The notes under the pieces: model-generated | What the model was told of the DNA's origin: nothing | Databases searched by the model: none | The model's input: the letters and a program-made list of their open reading frames with translations, nothing else | Made by a program: the position numbers and the translations under genes | In this document: positions 34,785 through 42,578 of the stretch, piece after piece | Layout: each line of letters opens with the position of its first letter | How positions within the stretch are numbered: position 1 is the stretch's first letter | Origin: [Eubacterium] saphenum | GTDB lineage: Bacteria > Bacillota > Clostridia > Lachnospirales > Anaerotignaceae | Direction of reading: 5' to 3' | NCBI GenBank assembly: GCA_004557645.1 | Contig: SFGI01000002.1 | Coordinates: 62,001 to 126,000, forward strand | DNA length: 64,000 nucleotides

Positions 34785-34987
34785 ACAATTCCCTCCTCAA
34801 TATTGAACTTATTCGCCCGGTTGTGTTGCCTCTCTCATTCCGTCTCCCTTTCCTTTGGACCAATGGAAAACGGAAGGTTTCTTTTGTATTGTTGCTTTGT
34901 TTTTTCTTTTGTAATACAAAATCTACTTAACAAAACTTCTTTTTTCGCGAAAAAAACTTTTTTAAGACTTAAAACATCTTTTTTTGC

Positions 34988-35016
34988 ATTATAATACTCT
35001 ATTTTCCCACTGTCAA
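34988..35016 (-). promoter_or_regulatory. Consensus promoter of the TRAP operon
   Basis: TTGACA (35016-35011), 17-bp spacer, TATAAT (34993-34988) on the minus strand. Upstream, GTCTAAA (35050-35056) and TTTAGAC (35087-35093) form an inverted repeat that could be the GntR operator, and the leader contains a 16-bp palindrome with a CGCG centre (34940-34955). The 34785-35360 interval holds no gene. Confidence 0.75.
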
Positions 35017-35258
35017 TAAACAATAAATCCAAAAAGAAGTTGTTTTTTCGTCTAAATTAAGCTCTTTTTTGGTAAAAATATCTAATTTTAGACCAATTAC
35101 ATCTTTCTCATGTCTTTCGCAAGACAACTTTTGTCCCACATGCAACTTCCATTTTGCAGTTTTACAGTTATTTTTGATAGAAAATAAAGTTTTAAAACCA
35201 TTTATAAGTCCCTTCTATGTCTCAAATCAAAAAAAAGATGTTGTTTTTGAAAAATCAA

Positions 35259-35287
35259 TAGACTTTTTTAAAACTAAGGTGTATAAT
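35259..35287 (+). promoter_or_regulatory. Promoter of the GntR/FCD regulator gene
   Basis: TAGACT (35259-35264), 17-bp spacer and TATAAT (35282-35287), about 70 nt before the regulator start. Confidence 0.6.
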
Positions 35288-35360
35288 ATAAAATATAAAA
35301 ATGTGTTTTTAGGAACCTGCCTTTCAGGGAATAGGAGAATTTGAAAGAAGGTGCAGTATT

Positions 35361-36074
35361 TTGAAGGGAACTGATCACAGTGACGAGTTGGCAGGGAAAA
35401 AGCTCACACTGACAGACAAAATCTATCAGGATATCAAGGATGACATCTCATCCAAGGCATTCCAACCCGGGGAAAAATTAAATATCAAAGAACTTGCCAG
35501 AAAATATCAGGTTAGCGACACACCTGTAAAACAAGCCTTACAGCGGCTGGCAGAAGAAAAACTGGTAGTCAATACACCCAATAAGGGTATGAGTGTTAGG
35601 GCGTTGACACCTCATGAACTGCAGGATATTTTCGATATGCGACTGATGATGGATACCTTTTTCATAAAGGATATCGTGACAACGCTGAACTATAATCAGG
35701 CTCTGCGCCAACAGCTGGTCGACTGTCTGGAAGCGCAGCGCAAATTCGTTGAAACCGATGATTCCAATCACAAACCAGACGAATTCTTTGAACTGGATAT
35801 GGATTTCCATACATTGTATCTGGCGGCTTCCGGCAACCAGAAAGCCGTAGATGTTTTCAGAGATCTGCAGCCCTTTACCTATGCTTCCGGTACATATGTA
35901 AGTCAGCCTCATTACAGAGACTGCGAATGTGTGGATGAACATCAGGCTATCCTGGATGCAGCACTGGCATCCGATCTGGATGCATTGGTAACAGCAGTGA
36001 CGACCCATCTGAACAATTCCAGAAAAGCATTGCAGCTGATCTTCAAAGTAAATCAGATGGTTTACCACGAATAA
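35361..36074 (+). CDS. GntR-family regulator with FCD domain
   Basis: 237 residues starting at TTG (35361) with AGAAGGTG upstream. Residues 15-80 are the GntR winged helix (LTDKIYQDIKDDISSKAFQP, KYQVSDTPVKQALQRLAEEK); residues 95-230 are an all-helical FCD ligand domain (DIFDMRLMMDTFF, ELDMDFHTLYLAASGNQ, DEHQAILDAALASD) with the usual Asp/His metal-binding positions. FCD regulators sense organic acids. It is divergent from the TRAP operon across 576 nt, so it most likely controls uptake of the transported acid. Confidence 0.92.
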   Translation: MKGTDHSDELAGKKLTLTDKIYQDIKDDISSKAFQPGEKLNIKELARKYQVSDTPVKQALQRLAEEKLVVNTPNKGMSVRALTPHELQDIFDMRLMMDTFFIKDIVTTLNYNQALRQQLVDCLEAQRKFVETDDSNHKPDEFFELDMDFHTLYLAASGNQKAVDVFRDLQPFTYASGTYVSQPHYRDCECVDEHQAILDAALASDLDALVTAVTTHLNNSRKALQLIFKVNQMVYHE

Positions 36075-36075
36075 A

Positions 36076-36101
36076 AAAGAGTCCATTTGGGCTCTTTTTT
36101 T
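36076..36101 (+). terminator. Terminator of the GntR/FCD gene
   Basis: AGAGTCC-ATTT-GGGCTCT stem followed by TTTTTT, directly after the stop codon. Confidence 0.75.
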
Positions 36102-36109
36102 GTGGAAGA

Positions 36110-36297
36110 GAAAACCATATATTCGTAAGGCTTCGCCTTACTCATATACTTGCTCCGCAAGCCTACGAAAACAAAAAACCTATTCCAATTGAAACGAAAA
36201 CCATATATTCGTAAGGCTTTGCCTTACTCATAACGAAAACCATATATTCGTAAGGCTTTGCCTTACTCATATACTTGCTCCGCAAGCCTACGAAAAC
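36110..36297 (+). repeat. Three tandem hairpin repeats
   Basis: Copies at 36110-36172 (63 bp), 36196-36232 (first 37 bp only) and 36235-36297 (63 bp). Each opens with GAAAACCATATATTC, then a GTAAGGC-TTCG-GCCTTAC-type hairpin; the full copies add a CTTGC-TCC-GCAAG hairpin and end with CCTACGAAAAC. They differ by a single base in the first loop (TTCG or TTTG). Located between the GntR gene and the lipoprotein gene within the element; function unknown. Confidence 0.75.
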
Positions 36298-36364
36298 AAC
36301 AAAAGCCATTCCAAACCGTAAACGGTTGGAATGGCTTTTGTTTGTTTTCTATGGTTTTCTACGC

Positions 36365-36964
36365 TTAGATTACGTACAACAACATTGTCTGATGGGCTTC
36401 CATAGACATTTCGATCCAATAGGTGCGGAAAGTATCTTCGTCCATTTCGGGCTCATTTGTCAGCACGCAGATATCATAGGCTGTGCTGCCTTCCTGCAGA
36501 GAGAAATCATCGAAAGTCTTCAGGACTTCAAAGCTTCTAGTATTATAGTAGTCTCTTTCCTCTTCTTCGATTTCTTCAAAGCCGCCTCTGGTTTCATCTG
36601 TTGCCAGCAGATAGCCTGTTTCCGCGCTATAGTACAGATAATCCAGTACTGCCCCATCCATTTGTGTATACTGGCACAGCACAACAGAAGCTTCTTCCCC
36701 GTTTTCAGATGCTGTGAGGAATGCATCCCATGCTTCCTGACCGCCTGCCACTGCACCATCTTTGATGGTGAAGAAGCCTTCTGCTACTGCATTTTCCACA
36801 GGAATTTCTGCAGGCAGTTCCTTCAGATAAGCCAGCATTTCCTCTTCCTTCGCAGATGCAGCCGTTTCCTGTGTGTCTTTCGCAGGTTCTTCTGTACCGC
36901 CGCAGCCGGCAACGCCAAACACCATCATGGCAGCAAAAAGCACTGCTAACATTTTCTTTTTCAT
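36365..36964 (-). CDS. Lipoprotein of unknown function
   Basis: 199 residues. The signal peptide MKKKMLAVLFAAMMVFGVAG ends in lipobox VAGC (Cys 21), followed by an acidic, Thr/Ala/Glu-rich linker and a globular domain of about 150 residues. I recognise no family. AAGGAGG is right before the ATG, 18 nt after the recombinase stop, so it is probably co-transcribed with the recombinase. The unusual pairing of a lipoprotein with a recombinase is part of what makes the element distinctive. Compare the similar GLAGCGG start of the DctP protein. Confidence 0.8.
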   Translation of the reverse strand: MKKKMLAVLFAAMMVFGVAGCGGTEEPAKDTQETAASAKEEEMLAYLKELPAEIPVENAVAEGFFTIKDGAVAGGQEAWDAFLTASENGEEASVVLCQYTQMDGAVLDYLYYSAETGYLLATDETRGGFEEIEEEERDYYNTRSFEVLKTFDDFSLQEGSTAYDICVLTNEPEMDEDTFRTYWIEMSMEAHQTMLLYVI

Positions 36965-36982
36965 CTTTTTTCCTCCTTAAAA

Positions 36983-37939
36983 TCACTTTTGTATTTCGAC
37001 CACAGGGGTCTTTTCTGTTCCGGAAGGCGATTTACGCCTTTGTTCCATCCTTCTCCCCACTGCATCGAATATCTCCTGTTTTATGATAGCTTCGTGGGTA
37101 TTTTCCACCACGATCCATCGATTTTTCGGCAATTCCCGGGTCTTTTTCTCCTTGAAGCTGATCTTTTCTTCCTTTCCCTGAGCCATGTGCCCCAGATAGA
37201 CAGGATTTTGCAGAATCTTTCGTACCGTTCCCGCCGACCATTTCCCGCAGTCCTTCCTGCCCATGTCCTGCCCCCGCTGTTTCTTCACCTGGGTGGGCGT
37301 GGGGACAGCCTTTGCCGTCAATCGTTCTGCAATCATTTTACAGGAAAGCCCCCATAAGTACAAGTCATATATTTTTTCCACAACCTGCGCCGTTTCCCGA
37401 TCCACGATCAGATGATGGCGGCAGGCAGGGTCTTTCAAATAACCATAAGGGGCATAATTGCCAAGAAACTGCCCTTCTTCCATCTTGCGGCGAAATACGG
37501 CCCGGATATTTTCCGAAAGCTCTTCTGAATACCATTCATTCACCAGACTGTTGATCTGGCGGGCTTTTTTGTTGGCCCGCAAAGCCGTATCCACATGATC
37601 CACCACTGTGATAAAACGGATCCCCCATAAGGGAAACAATTCGTGGAGATATCGTTCCGCCGTGGCAGCGTTTCTGGTAAAACGGGATTGGGTCTTGCAT
37701 AATAGGATGGAGAATTTTCCTTCTTCCGCCGCCTTCAGCATCTGCCGAAAGGCAGGTCTGTCCTCCCGCAGGCCGGAATAATCCTCATCGGCATAAATGC
37801 CATAGACCGCCCACCCCTGCTTTTGGGCATATTCCAAGAGAAGGGCTTTCTGGTTCTGGATGCTTTCGCTTTCCGCCACGCCCTTTTCCCGATCCTCTAC
37901 AGAAAGCCTGCAATAGATGGCCGCTGTTTCCTGCTTCAT
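36983..37939 (-). CDS. Serine recombinase (short large-serine-recombinase type)
   Basis: 318 residues from the ATG at 37939 (AAAGGAGCGG upstream; an earlier in-frame start lacks a site). The resolvase-type catalytic domain occupies 1-150, with the nucleophile Ser13 in YCRLS and the active-site arginines in SRFTRN. The Recombinase DNA-binding domain follows (YAPYGYLKDPACRHHLIVD, WSAGTVRKILQNPVYLGHMA). It then stops about where large serine recombinases begin their zinc-ribbon and coiled-coil region. It lies inside the segment that splits the S8 protease and is the obvious enzyme for integration or excision, if still active. Confidence 0.9.
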   Translation of the reverse strand: MKQETAAIYCRLSVEDREKGVAESESIQNQKALLLEYAQKQGWAVYGIYADEDYSGLREDRPAFRQMLKAAEEGKFSILLCKTQSRFTRNAATAERYLHELFPLWGIRFITVVDHVDTALRANKKARQINSLVNEWYSEELSENIRAVFRRKMEEGQFLGNYAPYGYLKDPACRHHLIVDRETAQVVEKIYDLYLWGLSCKMIAERLTAKAVPTPTQVKKQRGQDMGRKDCGKWSAGTVRKILQNPVYLGHMAQGKEEKISFKEKKTRELPKNRWIVVENTHEAIIKQEIFDAVGRRMEQRRKSPSGTEKTPVVEIQK

Positions 37940-38005
37940 AGCCGCCGCTCCTTTTTCTTTCTTAGAAAAAATATACGGTGATTCTTTTATTTTATCCATA
38001 AAATA

Positions 38006-38036
38006 AAAAAACCGCAATCGATGAATGCGGTTTTTA
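38006..38036 (-). terminator. Terminator of the zinc-ribbon gene
   Basis: ACCGCA-TTCATCGAT-TGCGGT stem flanked by A and T runs on both strands, just after the stop at 38045 on the minus strand. Confidence 0.7.
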
Positions 38037-38044
38037 AGCAAATT

Positions 38045-38314
38045 TTAAAGTCCTCTGAAGATATATTTCTGACACTTGGGACAAACAGAATCCTCATGAA
38101 TCTTGCGGCGGCAATCCAGCCCTTTGCCACAATGGGGACATCTATACAGTTTTACTTCCAGGAAAATATCCAGAGCTACGATAATGATCATCAACGGGAT
38201 ATTTCTCGCAAATACGAAGGCCATCGCCGCCAGCGCATAAAGCACCAAACTCAATTTCTGGAATTTTTTAAACTTCGCCATCAATGCGGTTCCTTTTTCT
38301 GATAAGGCTTGCAC
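38045..38314 (-). CDS. Small zinc-ribbon membrane protein
   Basis: 89 residues from a GTG at 38314 with a strong GGAGGG site 7 nt upstream; the ATG at 38281 (78 residues) is an alternative. Two hydrophobic segments (LVLYALAAMAFVFA, IPLMIIIVALDIFLEV) are followed by a cytoplasmic or surface zinc ribbon with CPHCGKGLDC and CPKCQKYIF (four Cys in two CxxC pairs). I know no specific function. It is the gene nearest to the right end of the element, 120 bp from the repeat. Confidence 0.75.
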   Translation of the reverse strand: MQALSEKGTALMAKFKKFQKLSLVLYALAAMAFVFARNIPLMIIIVALDIFLEVKLYRCPHCGKGLDCRRKIHEDSVCPKCQKYIFRGL

Positions 38315-38434
38315 AATTTTTCCCTCCTTTTTCCGGATTCTTTATCCTTATTTTACAACAAATGTATGCAAAATGCAATAAGAAAGAGAACTTGTCCGAG
38401 AAAGCAGAAGAAAACATCCAGCGGAGATCCCGTG

Positions 38435-38449
38435 ACCCATGTCACGGGT
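38435..38449 (+). repeat. Right attachment repeat (attR core) with palindrome
   Basis: ACCCATGTCACGGGT, identical to 31612-31626. Here it is part of a perfect inverted repeat, CCCGTGAC-CCAT-GTCACGGG (38429-38448); the left arm comes from element DNA, so the circular form would carry this palindrome. Confidence 0.88.
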
Positions 38450-39127
38450 ATTGCCTGCGGCAACGGCTGGAATTCGGATGGAATCTATCGGGGCATCGCC
38501 CCCGATGTGAATATCGTTTCCGTAAAAATATTGGATCGGTATGGGCAGGGAAATTCCACCCATGCGGTACTGGGTCTCCGATGGATAATGGACAACGCCC
38601 GCAAATATAATATTAAAGTAGTAAATCTCTCCATCGGCACCAATGACAGAAAAGTCAACCTGCCTTTGAAGGAAGCCGTCGAACGGCTCTGGCAAATGGG
38701 CATCGTGGTAGTGGCTGCCGCAGGAAATCCCGATGGAAGAAACGGCTATCGTCCGCCTCCTGCCGTCAGCAGCGGGGTCATTTCCGTTGGGGCATGGGAG
38801 GACAGAGGCTATTTCCAGACTCCCTCCTTTTCCTTTTTTACCCAAGGGGAGATGCCCGACCTTTGGGCACCGGGGGAAAATGTCATTTCCGTCCTTTCCC
38901 CGGATTATGATTTCAGCCTGCCCAATCGCAGCCGCAGCAGCATCGTCAAACAAAATTATATCACCATGAGCGGTGCATCTATGGCAACGCCCCTCATCAG
39001 CGGTGCGGCTGCCCTGCTTTTGGCGAGGAATCCCCGTGCCCGCCCCGCAGAGATTAAAAAACTGCTGCTGCAAAAAGCCAAACCCTTTGGCGGACTTCTG
39101 ACAGAGGAGGTCTGCCGCACATTTTGA
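38450..39127 (+). pseudogene. Subtilisin-like S8 protease, 3' part (interrupted by the mobile segment)
   Basis: Continues the protease exactly from codon 69: IACGNGWNSDGIYRGIAPDV follows NGHGTHVTG of the 5' part. It carries the oxyanion-hole Asn161 (VVVAAAGNPDG) and the nucleophile Ser245 in MSGASMATPLISG, numbering the rejoined 293-residue protein. VVNLSIGTND and APGENVISV are further S8 landmarks. The domain is compact, with no propeptide or C-terminal extension. It is followed 17 nt later by the 142-residue gene, with which it should share a transcript. Alone it lacks Asp27 and His62 and would be inactive. Confidence 0.9.
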
Positions 39128-39144
39128 AGAAAGGTGGTTTTCTT

Positions 39145-39573
39145 ATGTCCGAAAACACTGTCTACACTCTCGCAAAGACCCTCCAGAAAACCGATGGGCT
39201 GGAAAAGGATTTTTCCGAAATGCTCTCCAGTCTGCGGGACACCATCGAAAAAGAATATCTGCTGAAGATCCGCTCCGCTGCCAACTCGGAAAAAGCCTTC
39301 GCCGTGGAACACCCGCCCCGGGAAGTCACTTTGCTCCGAGCCATGTCCGCCTTTATGGATGAAAACGGCAAACGGCAGATCGACCGCATGACAAAAAGCC
39401 TGCTGTTCCTGCATACCATGCAGCATATCCAGCGGGGCGTAGAGGATTTTTCCGCCGGAAATCTGCTGGAAGCCCGCAGTGCAGAGGGCGGCACCCCCGA
39501 AGACCTGCCTTCTCCCCAATCTGCTAAAATGGCTGGGTTATTGCTCACACTGGCCCTTGCCGACCAGTTTTAA
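39145..39573 (+). CDS. Helical protein of unknown function downstream of the S8 protease
   Basis: 142 residues from the ATG at 39145 (AAAGGTGG upstream). It starts MSENTVYTLAKTLQKTDGLE and is predicted to be mostly helical and cytoplasmic; the C-terminal SAKMAGLLLTLALADQF is a short hydrophobic helix. No family recognised. Directly after the protease with 17 nt between, so while the element is present it is cut off from the protease promoter unless transcribed from within the element. Confidence 0.72.
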   Translation: MSENTVYTLAKTLQKTDGLEKDFSEMLSSLRDTIEKEYLLKIRSAANSEKAFAVEHPPREVTLLRAMSAFMDENGKRQIDRMTKSLLFLHTMQHIQRGVEDFSAGNLLEARSAEGGTPEDLPSPQSAKMAGLLLTLALADQF

Positions 39574-39582
39574 AAAGAAAAA

Positions 39583-39608
39583 GCCTCAAGCCCTTTTCGG
39601 GTTTGAGG
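39583..39608. terminator. Terminator between the protease locus and the XRE regulator
   Basis: GCCTCAAGCCC pairs with GGGTTTGAGGC; an AAAAAGAAAAA tract on the left gives the T run for the minus-strand gene. Confidence 0.75.
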
Positions 39609-39618
39609 CGGCTCATTC

Positions 39619-40338
39619 TTATGCGTGATCGCTCACAACAAACATATTCATTTTTTTCAATACGCGGATATCTTCTTTGGAAACAGACAGTTCCTCTTTC
39701 AGTTCCTCGTTTTCTTCCAAAATTTCGGGAGAAAGGATAAATTTGAAGCAGGCAGGCAGGATCGGCTGTGTGGACAGACCACAATATAACCCCGCCATTC
39801 TGCCGCTGTGGCTGAAGGAATTGATGGCATAGAGGAAAGCTCTTTCCACTTTATTATTCTGATTTTCAAAATTGAAGTTTACGAAGGTATCATAGCGGCG
39901 CATAGTGCCATGATACAGCAGCTTGCACTGATAATAGTTCGTAAAATCCTCCAGATACGCATACATATTTGCGCTGAAAACGCCGTTCTCCTCTCCGCCG
40001 TCCTGCACTTCGATGACGTTGCGGGCAATGCGGCTGCGTCTGCCATCGTAAAAATACATATAATATCTGCTTCTGCCCAGCTTGCGTTTGTTGGATTCCC
40101 CTTCTTCCCTTGTTGTTTCGCTGGCGTCTTCATAATCGATCAGCTGATTTACAGAAATCCCCAAAGCCTGAGCGATGGTAAACAGTGTCTCGATATCAAT
40201 GGAGATATCCCCATTTTCATATTTGGAAACCGTTGCCTTGCTTTTATGGATCATCCCCGCAAATGCTTCGATAGTCAGATTCTTCGTTTTTCGGTATAAA
40301 CGGATCCTCTGCCCCACATGGATACTGATTTCTTTCAT
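39619..40338 (-). CDS. XRE-family transcriptional regulator
   Basis: 239 residues from the ATG at 40338 (a GTG at 40347 is also possible). Residues about 8-66 are a Cro/C1-type helix-turn-helix (IRLYRKTKNLTIEAFAGMIH, KSKATVSKYENGDISID). The C-terminal 150 residues, rich in Tyr, Phe and Asn, do not match a ligand domain I know. It faces away from the BrnQ gene across a 750-nt AT-rich region, and may control it or itself. Confidence 0.88.
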   Translation of the reverse strand: MKEISIHVGQRIRLYRKTKNLTIEAFAGMIHKSKATVSKYENGDISIDIETLFTIAQALGISVNQLIDYEDASETTREEGESNKRKLGRSRYYMYFYDGRRSRIARNVIEVQDGGEENGVFSANMYAYLEDFTNYYQCKLLYHGTMRRYDTFVNFNFENQNNKVERAFLYAINSFSHSGRMAGLYCGLSTQPILPACFKFILSPEILEENEELKEELSVSKEDIRVLKKMNMFVVSDHA

Positions 40339-40347
40339 CTCTTTCAC

Positions 40348-41092
40348 CTACGTTTTCTCCTAATCGTTCTCTATCGTATTTCTCAATTATATATATTGTA
40401 AAGAATGAACTTTTTTATATCAGGTTTATTATAGTATAAAGAATCCTATAAAAAAAGTATTCTTTCCGATACTTAATGCATTTTTATGGAAACTTAACAC
40501 AGAATTTTTCACAAGAGGACAACTGTCCTGTTCTCGAAAAAACTGTTTCCTTACACGACTACTGCTCATAAAAAAATACAATGCTGATTTCGTGCATTTC
40601 GCGGCATTTCTCCATCAAAAGTTTCTTTCTACTTGACTTTTTCCATTTATTTACAGTTTCTGTAAGAATTTATTGTATATCATTGTAACATATATATAGA
40701 GGAAAATCTATATTTTTTCTGCCATAACATCTAAAATTATTCAATAAAAACACGAATGCATTTGTATGTTTTGACGAATACATTTCCAATAAACCAACTT
40801 TCCCCCCCTTGCAATATTGACATTATGTCAATTTCATAATAATAAGAAAATCTATGAATTCTTGTCGATTTTCGCATGGTTTCGTTCAAAATATCTAATT
40901 TCGTCCCATTTTTTCCACTCTGAATACAAAGAATCCCCCCTTTCGTTTCACTAAACTATTTTTCATCCATTTGCCGAATTTTTGTTTTTCAGGCATAATA
41001 CGGATTGTAGGACAACCGAAGCACTTCACTTCGGTATATTTAAGAGAAAAAGATTTGAGAAGAAAAAGATTTGTTTAGGAGGAGTTCAATTT
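40348..41092. other. Long AT-rich intergenic region upstream of brnQ
   Basis: About 745 nt without a convincing gene. It holds a perfect palindrome, ATTGACA-TTA-TGTCAAT (40816-40832), likely a regulator site, and a hairpin ACCGAAG/CTTCGGT (41015-41035) in the brnQ leader. Many A/T runs make chance promoter matches frequent. Confidence 0.5.
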
Positions 41093-42412
41093 ATGCGTAA
41101 AAAGACAAGTTTGAAGGACATTGCAGTAATCGGGCTGGCATTGTTTGCAATGTTTTTCGGTGCCGGCAACCTGATTTTCCCCCCTCACCTGGGCACAAAT
41201 GCAGGCAGTGAGTGGTTCCTGGGCTTTATGTGCTTTTTTGTGGCTGACGTAGGCCTGGCTCTGGTAGCCATCCTTTCCATGATCAAAAGCGGTGACGTTT
41301 CCATCCAGGGCGTAACCAAAAAGCTGGGTCCCGTTCCTTCTGTTATCATCAATACTCTGATCGTTCTGTGTATCGGGCCTTTCCTGGCAATTCCCCGTAC
41401 TGCAGCGACAACCTTTGAAATGGGCGTAATGCCTCTGTTCCCCAACATCAGCAGCTGGATGTTCGGTGCAGTTTTCTTCGGTCTGGTGCTGCTGTTTACC
41501 GTACGTCCCTCCGGCGTTGTAGACGTAATCGGTAAATATCTGACACCTGTACTGGTTGCTTGTCTGCTGGCGATGATTGTCATCGGCTTCGTAAACCCCA
41601 TTGGCGATATCAGCACAGTGGCAAAATTCGACACAGTAAAAGAAGGTATTATGTCCGGTTACCAGACTATGGACGTTCTGGCTTCCATCGTATTCGTTAT
41701 CATTATCATTTCCGCTGCAAAGGATAAAGGCTATACAGAAACAAAAGACACCATGAACGTTGTCATCAAATCCAGCATTTTTGCTGCCATTGCTCTGTTC
41801 GTGATCTATGGCGGTCTGGCATTCCTGGGTGCGACAACATCTGCCGGCGGCTTTGAAGGCTATAACCAGACAGGTCTGGTAGTAGCGATCACACAGTCTC
41901 TGATCGGCAGCTACGGCGTACTGGTTCTGGCAATCATCGTATTCTTTGCCTGCCTGACCACAGCAATCGGTCTGGTTTCTTCCTGCGCATCCTATTTTGA
42001 AGGCCTGACAAAAGGGAAAGTTTCCTATACAAAGGTAGTTATCCTGACTGTTGCCTTCAGCTATATCGTATCCAATTTTGGTATTTCTACTATCATCAGC
42101 ATCGCTTCTCCCGTACTGAGCCTGCTGTACCCCGTTGTTCTGGTAATGATCGTGCTGAATTTCTTTGGCAGCCGCATCAAAAACAACAACATCTATATCT
42201 TCGCGGCAGCCTTCGCTTTGGCAGCAAGTGCAGCAGAAGTCCTGTGCGGCTTCGGTCTGCCTCTGGAATTCATCCACAAACTGCCTCTGGGCTCCTTCCA
42301 GTGCGGCTGGATCGTTCCTGCTATCATCGGCGGCATCATCGGCAAATTTGTGCCCACTTCCGAAAGAAGCTTCTCCTTCGGCAAAGACGAAGAAGATATC
42401 GATGCCATCTGA
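41093..42412 (+). CDS. brnQ: Branched-chain amino acid transporter (BrnQ/LIVCS family)
   Basis: 439 residues from the ATG at 41093, preceded by TTAGGAGGAG. About twelve membrane segments span the protein. The family signature FAMFFGAGNLIFPPHLGTNA lies at residues about 18-37, and IGPFLAIPRTAATTFEMGV follows in the third segment region. It imports Leu, Ile and Val with Na+ or H+. Fermenters of branched-chain amino acids rely on such carriers. Stand-alone gene with a leader hairpin and its own terminator; a related partial gene lies at 1-326. Confidence 0.96.
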   Translation: MRKKTSLKDIAVIGLALFAMFFGAGNLIFPPHLGTNAGSEWFLGFMCFFVADVGLALVAILSMIKSGDVSIQGVTKKLGPVPSVIINTLIVLCIGPFLAIPRTAATTFEMGVMPLFPNISSWMFGAVFFGLVLLFTVRPSGVVDVIGKYLTPVLVACLLAMIVIGFVNPIGDISTVAKFDTVKEGIMSGYQTMDVLASIVFVIIIISAAKDKGYTETKDTMNVVIKSSIFAAIALFVIYGGLAFLGATTSAGGFEGYNQTGLVVAITQSLIGSYGVLVLAIIVFFACLTTAIGLVSSCASYFEGLTKGKVSYTKVVILTVAFSYIVSNFGISTIISIASPVLSLLYPVVLVMIVLNFFGSRIKNNNIYIFAAAFALAASAAEVLCGFGLPLEFIHKLPLGSFQCGWIVPAIIGGIIGKFVPTSERSFSFGKDEEDIDAI

Positions 42413-42430
42413 TAAAATCTATGATAGAAT

Positions 42431-42462
42431 AGACACCGTAAAAAATACGGTGTCTTTTTTAT
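42431..42462 (+). terminator. Terminator of brnQ
   Basis: GACACCGTA/TACGGTGTC stem with a five-A loop and TTTTTTATT tail, 18 nt after the stop. Confidence 0.9.
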
Positions 42463-42578
42463 TGAAAAAATTTCTATTTCGCAAACTTTTTTGCTCGTCA
42501 GCCCATCTATACTACAGAAAACGGAATGAAAGTTTTCCAAGCTGACCGGAAAGCAATAGAAACAGGAGGTACCCCTAT

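Larger units (their letters stand above)
31612..38449. mobile_element. 6.8-kb serine-recombinase element inserted in the S8 protease gene
   Basis: Bounded by a 15-bp direct repeat (31612-31626 and 38435-38449; unit 6,823 bp). Removal of one repeat and everything between rejoins a complete, in-frame S8 protease, which fixes the ends independently of the repeat. Contents: TRAP transporter operon with micro-protein (31738-34784), GntR/FCD regulator (35361-36074), hairpin repeats (36110-36297), lipoprotein (36365-36964), serine recombinase (36983-37939), zinc-ribbon membrane protein (38045-38314). No conjugation, replication or phage structural genes. The layout recalls sporulation-linked skin elements. 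Confidence 0.9.

Noticed and set aside
36110..36297. CRISPR-like array
   Set aside because: Only two full units and one partial unit, no unique spacers of even length, and no cas genes; they are tandem hairpin repeats.
38309..38449. An N-terminal extension of the 3' protease fragment starting at 38309
   Set aside because: It reads through element DNA and the terminal palindrome and has no resemblance to a protease N-terminus; the homologous sequence begins at 38450.
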